Below are positions 5,671 to 10,205 of a stretch of DNA of 10,205 nt, in pieces. The first letter of the stretch is position 1. Each line of letters opens with the position of its first letter. The DNA is taken from the NCBI GenBank assembly GCA_016463365.1, contig JAEMRJ010000087.1:1-10205 (forward strand), read 5' to 3'. The position numbers were made by a program, and so were the translations under genes. This DNA is from Thermoleophilaceae bacterium (GTDB lineage Bacteria; Actinomycetota; Thermoleophilia; Solirubrobacterales; JACPNS01). Under the pieces are notes generated by a model. It did not search any database. It saw only the letters and a program-made list of their open reading frames with translations, and was not told the DNA's origin.

Positions 5671-7356
5671 ATGCCCCCGTCAGACGGCAACGATGCCAAC
5701 GCGACAACCGACAAGTCTCGGCGTTCGATCGTGAACCGCCTGCGCCGTCAACACGGCGCGCCGATTGCCCGCGCCCCGATCTCGCGGAATCAGCCGTCAG
5801 GGCCCGATGCAGAGCGTCCGCACCCCGAGTCTCCGGTCGACCTCGTCGCGTCGATGATCACAGGGCCCGCGCTTGCCGGCCCGCTGCTTGAAGACGATGG
5901 CGGCATCGAAAACCAGGGCGGTCGCCGCTCACGCGCCTACCCCGAAGCGCCCGCCGCGAGTTCGCCGGCGCGGTCCGAGCGCGCGCTGAAAGTCGTACAC
6001 GGCGACGCCGACGAGGAGTACGAGACAGATTCCGGCGTGTCGATCAACCCGACGACCGCGACCACGCTCGGCGACTTCGCGGCCGCGATGGTCGGTCCGG
6101 TCACCGCCGCGGCTTTCGCAGGAAGCGTCGCCGTCTTCATCGGGACCGCACTCTTCGTTCTGCTGATCCGCTCGCAGGCGCGCCGCAGCGCACTGAGCGA
6201 CAGCGAGATCAGCGGACTCTCGCCGGTTGCAGCCGGTTTTGGCGCCGCCGCGCTCACCTTCGCAGTCGTGCCCGGTTCCGGGATCACGCACGCCCTCAGC
6301 GCAGGGCTGGTCGCGTTGACCGCGGGCGCACTCGCAGCGCTGCTGCTGCGCGCGATCGTCGACCGTTTCGTCCACACGCGTGTCGCGGTGCTGGGAGATG
6401 CCTCCGTCGCTCACGATCTTGCCTGGCAGCTCTCAAGCGCCGGCAACCGCCGCTTCACGGTCGTCGGCTACGTCACGCGCACGTCCGAGCGCGACAACCT
6501 GCGCGATCTCGAACACGTCTCTTTCAAGGTCCGCCGCCTCGGGCTGCTCTCGGACCTGTCTCACGTGGTTGCCCGCAACGACATCGATCTGCTCGTGATG
6601 TCTGGCACAGAAGACCGCATGAAGGTCTTCGAGCGTGCGACCGTCTGTACTGAGCGTTTCCACACGCGCCTGCTTTCACTGACCGCGTTCGAAGAGTCCG
6701 TCTTCCGCCGCGTGCCGCTGGAAAACCTCAACGTCGCATGGTTTCAACACATCATGCACCCGCGCTTCAAGCCCGCCCCACGCGCAGCCACGCGTCTGAT
6801 CGATGTTGTTTTTGCGGTCCTCGCCGGGCTGATCACCCTTCCGGTGTGGGCGCCGGTCGCACTGTTCATGCGCCTTGCTTTCGGCAGTCCTGTGCTGGTT
6901 GAGCGCCGCCGCGTCGGCGAACGTGGGCGGGCGATTGCCCTCTACCGCTTCCGCACCGCGCGCCGCGATGTCACCGGCGGCGCCCCGGCTGAAGACACCC
7001 CGCCCGTCGGCTTCGGCAGGCTGCTCCGGGCAACCGGCATCGAGTACCTGCCGACACTCTGGAACCTCCTGCGTGGAGAAGTCACGCTCGTCGGTCCACG
7101 CGCGACCGGACCGCAGCGCCTCGCCGAGCTCGAGCAGGAGATTCCGTTCTATGGTCGCCGCAACATGCTCCGCCCCGGACTCACGGGCTGGGCGCAGCTG
7201 CACGATTCTTCAGATCCAGAGACCGAGCTCTCGAACGATCTCTTCTACTTGAAGCACCAGTCGATGATGCTCTACGTGTACGTCCTGATGGCAACCGTCT
7301 GGCGACCGATCGCTCACCGCCAGACTGCTGCCTCCGCGTCGACTACCTCAAACTGA
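5671..7356 (+). CDS. Polyprenyl-phosphate sugar-1-phosphate transferase (exopolysaccharide-initiating type)
   Basis: A 561-aa membrane protein. Residues 1-130 are polar and probably disordered. Hydrophobic segments at about 136-166, 184-203 and 207-230 form the N-terminal membrane bundle. Residues 236-312 look like the Rossmann-type CoA_binding_3 domain (RVAVLGDASVAHDLA...). Residues 371-545 are the bacterial sugar transferase domain: reentrant membrane helix (RLIDVVFAVLAGLITLPVWAP), VERRRVGERGRAIALYRFRT, GRLLRATGIEYLPTLWNLLRGEVTLVGPRA and RPGLTGWAQL. The family moves a sugar phosphate from a UDP-sugar to undecaprenyl phosphate, the first step of capsule or exopolysaccharide synthesis. The usual Asp-Glu catalytic pair (DELPQ) is Glu458-Tyr459 here, and GPRP is GPRA, so activity is uncertain. 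The frame is open from 5482, but that part crosses the tRNA; ATG 5671 with GGAAG 4 nt upstream is the likely start. No other polysaccharide genes are in view. Confidence 0.85.
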   Translation: MPPSDGNDANATTDKSRRSIVNRLRRQHGAPIARAPISRNQPSGPDAERPHPESPVDLVASMITGPALAGPLLEDDGGIENQGGRRSRAYPEAPAASSPARSERALKVVHGDADEEYETDSGVSINPTTATTLGDFAAAMVGPVTAAAFAGSVAVFIGTALFVLLIRSQARRSALSDSEISGLSPVAAGFGAAALTFAVVPGSGITHALSAGLVALTAGALAALLLRAIVDRFVHTRVAVLGDASVAHDLAWQLSSAGNRRFTVVGYVTRTSERDNLRDLEHVSFKVRRLGLLSDLSHVVARNDIDLLVMSGTEDRMKVFERATVCTERFHTRLLSLTAFEESVFRRVPLENLNVAWFQHIMHPRFKPAPRAATRLIDVVFAVLAGLITLPVWAPVALFMRLAFGSPVLVERRRVGERGRAIALYRFRTARRDVTGGAPAEDTPPVGFGRLLRATGIEYLPTLWNLLRGEVTLVGPRATGPQRLAELEQEIPFYGRRNMLRPGLTGWAQLHDSSDPETELSNDLFYLKHQSMMLYVYVLMATVWRPIAHRQTAASASTTSN

Positions 7357-7374
7357 GTGAAGTTGCCCGAACGG

Positions 7375-7403
7375 CTGATCAACAGCTCAGTCAGGGATAG
7401 AAT
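7375..7403 (+). promoter_or_regulatory. Possible promoter of the GMC oxidoreductase-acyl-CoA synthetase unit
   Basis: TAGAAT at 7398-7403 matches the -10 consensus at five of six positions. CTGATC stands 17 bp upstream (7375-7380) as a weak -35. A transcript would start near 7410, about 54 nt before the ATG at 7464. The 107-bp gap holds nothing else that I can define apart from weak inverted bases just after the previous stop. Confidence 0.35.
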
Positions 7404-7463
7404 CTTGCCAACTCGTGCTTTGCCGAGCCCGCACTAGACCTCCGCAGTGATCGGACTGATCTG

Positions 7464-9155
7464 ATGAACTACGACCACGACTGGATAATCGTCGGCTCCG
7501 GCTTCGGCGGCAGCGTCTCCGCACTGCGCCTGGCAGAAAAGGGCTACGACGTCAAAATGCTCGAGTGCGGACGTCGCTTTTCCGACGAAGACTTCGCCGA
7601 GACGATTCTGAAGGCACCGCAGCGCTACTACTGGTTTCCGTACGCGAAGCTGCGCGGCATCCTGCGAATGACTTTTTTCAAAGACGTCACTGTGCTGAGT
7701 GGCAACGGCGTCGGCGGTGGAAGCCTCGGCTATGCAAACACTCTCTATCGCGCGCGACCAAAGTTTTTTGCCGACAAACAGTGGGCCGGCATCGAAGACT
7801 GGGAAAACGTTCTGCAGCCGCACTACGACACGGCCGAGTACATGCTCGGCGTCACCGAAGTGCCCCTCCATCAGCCCTCCGACGACGTGATCAAAAAGCT
7901 CTCGGAGGATTTCGGCGTGCCCGAGACCTACAAGAAGACCCGCGTCGGCGTGTACTTCGGCGACCGCGACAAGGCCGGCGACACGGTTCCCGATCCTTAC
8001 TTCGACGGCGAGGGCCCAGATCGCGCGGCGTGTGTCGCCTGCGGCGCATGCATGATGGGCTGCCGCCACAACGCCAAGAACACGCTGGTCAAGAATTACC
8101 TCTGGTTCGCAGAGAAGCTCGGCGTGAAGATCGAGCCACTGCGCACGGTCACGGACGTCAAGCCGCTACGCGGAGCCAACGGTCGCCGTGACGGATCTGC
8201 GGGCTACGAGGTCACATCAGTGCGTTCCGGGGCATGGTTCTTCAAAGGCCGCAAGAAAGTTCGCGCGCGTGGCGTCGTCGTATCTTCGGGAACGTACGGC
8301 ACCAACAAGCTCCTCGCGAACTGCAAGATCAACGGATCGCTACCGCGTCTCTCGCACCGACTCGGTTCGCTGGTGCGCACAAACAGTGAGGCAATTCTCG
8401 CTGTCACGGCCAAGAACGATGACGTCGACTACTCAACGTCAGTCGCGATCAGCTCGAGCTTTTTCCCCGATGAGAACACCCACATCGAGAACGTCACCTA
8501 CGGGCACGGCGGCGATGCGATGGGTCGGGTCTTCACGCTTCTGACCGGCGAGGGCACCCGCACCACCAGGCCGGTCAAGTTCTTCGGCATGGCGATCCGG
8601 CACCCACTCTCGGCGCTGCGCATGTTTGCCGCCTACCACTGGTCGCGTCGCACGGTGATCCTGCTTGTCATGCAGACGCTCGACAACTCGCTCAAGCTTG
8701 TCCCGAAGAAAACCGCCTGGGGCAGCTATCGCCTGACCACCGAGGAAGACGCCGCAAACCCGAACCCGCGCTTCATCCCGGCGGCCAACCGCGCGGCTGA
8801 ACTTGCGGCCGCACAGATGGGCGGAGTTCCGCAGAGCTCAGTGATGGAAGTCATGGCGAACATTCCTTCGACAGCGCACTTCCTCGGCGGTGCCGTGATC
8901 GGACGCGATGCCAACACCGGTGTGATCGACCATTTCAACCGCGCCTTCGGTTACGACAACCTCCTGATCTGCGATGGTTCGGCGATGCCAGCCAATCCGG
9001 GAGTGAATCCCAGCCTCACGATCACGGCCATCAGCGAGCATGCGATGACGGCCGTACCGCCAAAGGTCGAGGCCACGACGGCATCCGGCGGCTTCGCCAT
9101 CCGCGCAGAAAGCGCCGAGGCTGCCGCGGCGGCCGCAACGGTGAGCAAGTCTTGA
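7464..9155 (+). CDS. FAD-dependent GMC oxidoreductase, cholesterol oxidase (ChoD)-like
   Basis: A 563-aa flavoprotein. Residues 7-36 form the FAD-binding Rossmann start (WIIVGSGFGGSVSALRLAEKGYDVKMLE) with the GxGxxG loop at 11-16 and Glu34 for the ribose. NGVGGGSLGYANTLYRA (81-97) is the second GMC signature. CVACGACMMGCRHNAKNTL (190-208) holds four cysteines (190, 193, 196, 200) and is typical of the actinobacterial ChoD-like subgroup. The C-terminal GMC domain has HFLGGA with His472 and DGSAMPANPGVNPSLTITA with Asn515, the His/Asn pair used by cholesterol oxidases. No signal peptide or Tat motif is seen, so it is probably cytoplasmic. A sterol, hopanoid or other hydrophobic alcohol is plausible; true cholesterol oxidase activity is not shown. 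The ATG start places the FAD motif correctly, though its Shine-Dalgarno is weak. The downstream acyl-CoA synthetase overlaps its stop by 4 bp, so the two form an operon. Confidence 0.9.
   Translation: MNYDHDWIIVGSGFGGSVSALRLAEKGYDVKMLECGRRFSDEDFAETILKAPQRYYWFPYAKLRGILRMTFFKDVTVLSGNGVGGGSLGYANTLYRARPKFFADKQWAGIEDWENVLQPHYDTAEYMLGVTEVPLHQPSDDVIKKLSEDFGVPETYKKTRVGVYFGDRDKAGDTVPDPYFDGEGPDRAACVACGACMMGCRHNAKNTLVKNYLWFAEKLGVKIEPLRTVTDVKPLRGANGRRDGSAGYEVTSVRSGAWFFKGRKKVRARGVVVSSGTYGTNKLLANCKINGSLPRLSHRLGSLVRTNSEAILAVTAKNDDVDYSTSVAISSSFFPDENTHIENVTYGHGGDAMGRVFTLLTGEGTRTTRPVKFFGMAIRHPLSALRMFAAYHWSRRTVILLVMQTLDNSLKLVPKKTAWGSYRLTTEEDAANPNPRFIPAANRAAELAAAQMGGVPQSSVMEVMANIPSTAHFLGGAVIGRDANTGVIDHFNRAFGYDNLLICDGSAMPANPGVNPSLTITAISEHAMTAVPPKVEATTASGGFAIRAESAEAAAAAATVSKS
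9140..9145 (+). promoter_or_regulatory. Ribosome binding site that decides the TTG start of the acyl-CoA synthetase
   Basis: GGTGAG lies inside the last codons of the GMC gene and 6 nt before the TTG at 9152. It matches the GGTGA part of the extended Shine-Dalgarno sequence. Together with the TTGA stop/start overlap it supports TTG 9152 over the first in-frame ATG at 9221, which would cut off the N-terminal segment. Confidence 0.6.
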
Positions 9156-10205
9156 GCGGCCGGGCTAAATCAACGCGCGATCGTTATCTGGAGATCGCGC
9201 GAACGATCGCTGCCTCGAAGATGCTCCGCTTCGTGCCGCCGCATCGCCTGATCGAGGTCAAGCTGGCTTTCGACAAGTACGGCTCCACGCAGCCCGCTGG
9301 CTACAAGATCAACGCGAGGCTCTCGCCCGACGACCTCGCGATCATTGACGAGCTCGGTCAGCTCACGCACAAAGAAGTCCACGAGCGGACCAACCAGATC
9401 GCCCATGCGCTCGCCGCCCACGGTATTGGTGAAGGTTCGCGCGTCGCGATCCTCTGCCGCAACAGCCGCTGGTTCGTCGAGGCGTTCGTCGCGACGCTGA
9501 AGCTTGGCGCTGACGGCCTGCTGCTGAACACCGCGTTCGCGGGTCCCCAGCTGGCGCAGGTCATCGAAGACCAGAACGCCGACGCCGTGATCATGGATGA
9601 GGAGTACCACTCCATGCTCGAAGGCGCGCTCGGCGACAAGCCTGCATTCCTCGGTTGGGTTGACAACGAGGACAACCCACCGCTGCCGACACTTGACTCG
9701 CTGCGCGCCGGTCAGAGCACCGAAGAGCCGCCCGCGCCCAGCCGAACCGGTCGCACGATCATCCTCACTTCAGGCACAACCGGAAAGCCGAAGGGCGCAG
9801 CGCGCGCCGAACCCAAGGGCCTGAAGGATCTGCTTGCCGTGGCCGCCACCATCCCATATCGCCGCGGCGATCGGATGCTCGTCTCCGCGCCGCTGTTTCA
9901 CGCCTGGGGATTCTCAAACTTCAGTGCAAGCGTGATGTTTGGCGGGACGATCGTGCTTCGTCGCCGCTTCGACCCGGAAGACGTCCTCCAGACGATCGAG
10001 CGCGAACAGATCGACATGCAGATCGTCGTACCGGTGATGCTCCAGCGCATGCTTGACATCCCCGAGGCCAAGCGTCGCACCTACAACGTCTCATCGCTGC
10101 GCGCGGTCTGCGCCAGCGGCTCGGCGCTCCAGGGCGAGCTCGCCACCAACTTCATGGACGAGTTCGGCGACGTGCTCTACAACCTCTACGGCTCGACCGA
10201 AGTCG
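9152..10205 (+). CDS. Acyl-CoA synthetase / AMP-binding enzyme, FadD-like (3' end outside window)
   Basis: The first 351 codons of an adenylate-forming enzyme; the gene is cut by the right edge. Reading from the TTG at 9152, the frame stays open to the end. The phosphate-binding motif LTSGTTGKPKG is at residues 205-215, SAPLFHAWGF (the A4-like acyl-pocket region) follows at about 255-264, and the A5 motif YGSTEV is at 346-351. The A8 hinge and catalytic lysine lie beyond the window. Such enzymes activate a carboxylic acid with ATP to an acyl-AMP and then to an acyl-CoA. The N-terminal ~70 residues before the HKEVHERTNQIAHAL helix suit a long-chain FadD rather than a short acetyl-CoA synthetase. 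The TTGA overlap with the GMC gene and the GGTGAG in its tail indicate coupled translation and a shared pathway. The substrate is not determinable here. Confidence 0.9.
   Translation, partial: MSGRAKSTRDRYLEIARTIAASKMLRFVPPHRLIEVKLAFDKYGSTQPAGYKINARLSPDDLAIIDELGQLTHKEVHERTNQIAHALAAHGIGEGSRVAILCRNSRWFVEAFVATLKLGADGLLLNTAFAGPQLAQVIEDQNADAVIMDEEYHSMLEGALGDKPAFLGWVDNEDNPPLPTLDSLRAGQSTEEPPAPSRTGRTIILTSGTTGKPKGAARAEPKGLKDLLAVAATIPYRRGDRMLVSAPLFHAWGFSNFSASVMFGGTIVLRRRFDPEDVLQTIEREQIDMQIVVPVMLQRMLDIPEAKRRTYNVSSLRAVCASGSALQGELATNFMDEFGDVLYNLYGSTEV

Noticed and set aside
5929..6414. Minus-strand open frames within the sugar transferase gene
   Set aside because: Their composition is that of antisense frames in GC-rich DNA, with no recognisable domain, start context or independent promoter.
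7352..7391. Compound hairpin (ACTGAG/CTCAGT with inner GTTG/CAAC) after the sugar transferase stop as a terminator
   Set aside because: The stems are only 6 and 4 bp with internal loops, no U-tract follows, and the region overlaps the proposed GMC promoter.

Overview
The window is GC-rich bacterial chromosome. It uses GTG and TTG starts freely, keeps intergenic gaps short, and ends genes with hairpins that lack a U-tract. Three traits point to the Actinomycetota, most likely a deep-branching soil lineage of the Thermoleophilia/Solirubrobacterales type: the ChoD-like GMC oxidoreductase, the secreted single-domain protein bracketed by two cysteines, and the probable near-leaderless purE. This placement is an inference from gene content and style; no taxonomic marker such as an rRNA gene is present.

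Layout, left to right. (1) 22-2159, minus strand: a copper-type (cupredoxin) lipoprotein gene, a GNAT acetyltransferase gene overlapping it by 4 bp (GTGA), a 177-bp gap with two strong hairpins, then an SRAP (YedK/HMCES-like) gene. (2) 2241-3881, plus strand: purE-purK, the two-step carboxylation of AIR to CAIR in purine synthesis, transcribed divergently from the cupredoxin gene across an 81-bp gap with overlapping -10-like elements. (3) 3885-5299, minus strand: a CtaG-family membrane protein (cytochrome oxidase/copper assembly) followed by a small exported protein whose stop lies 3 bp from that of purK. (4) 5300-5670: a stretch without protein genes, holding a 17-bp perfect inverted repeat and a tRNA-Pro(UGG) gene on the minus strand. 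(5) 5671-7356, plus strand: a membrane sugar-phosphate transferase of the exopolysaccharide-initiating type with altered active-site residues. (6) 7464-10205, plus strand: a ChoD-like GMC flavoprotein oxidoreductase, overlapped by 4 bp (TTGA) by an acyl-CoA synthetase gene that runs off the right edge.

How the genes fit together: purE and purK are a textbook pair. The GMC oxidoreductase and acyl-CoA synthetase look translationally coupled and probably act on the same class of lipid or sterol-like substrate (inference). The cupredoxin and CtaG both belong to copper/respiratory biology but are not adjacent. The rest is housekeeping: DNA-lesion protection, envelope polysaccharide initiation and a tRNA.

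I see no transposase, integrase, CRISPR array, toxin-antitoxin pair or phage gene, and no clear new multi-gene system. The features most worth a second look are the inverted repeat downstream of tRNA-Pro, the Glu-Tyr replacement of the Asp-Glu dyad in the sugar transferase, the compact divergent purE/cupredoxin promoter region, and the four-cysteine ferredoxin-like motif in the GMC enzyme.
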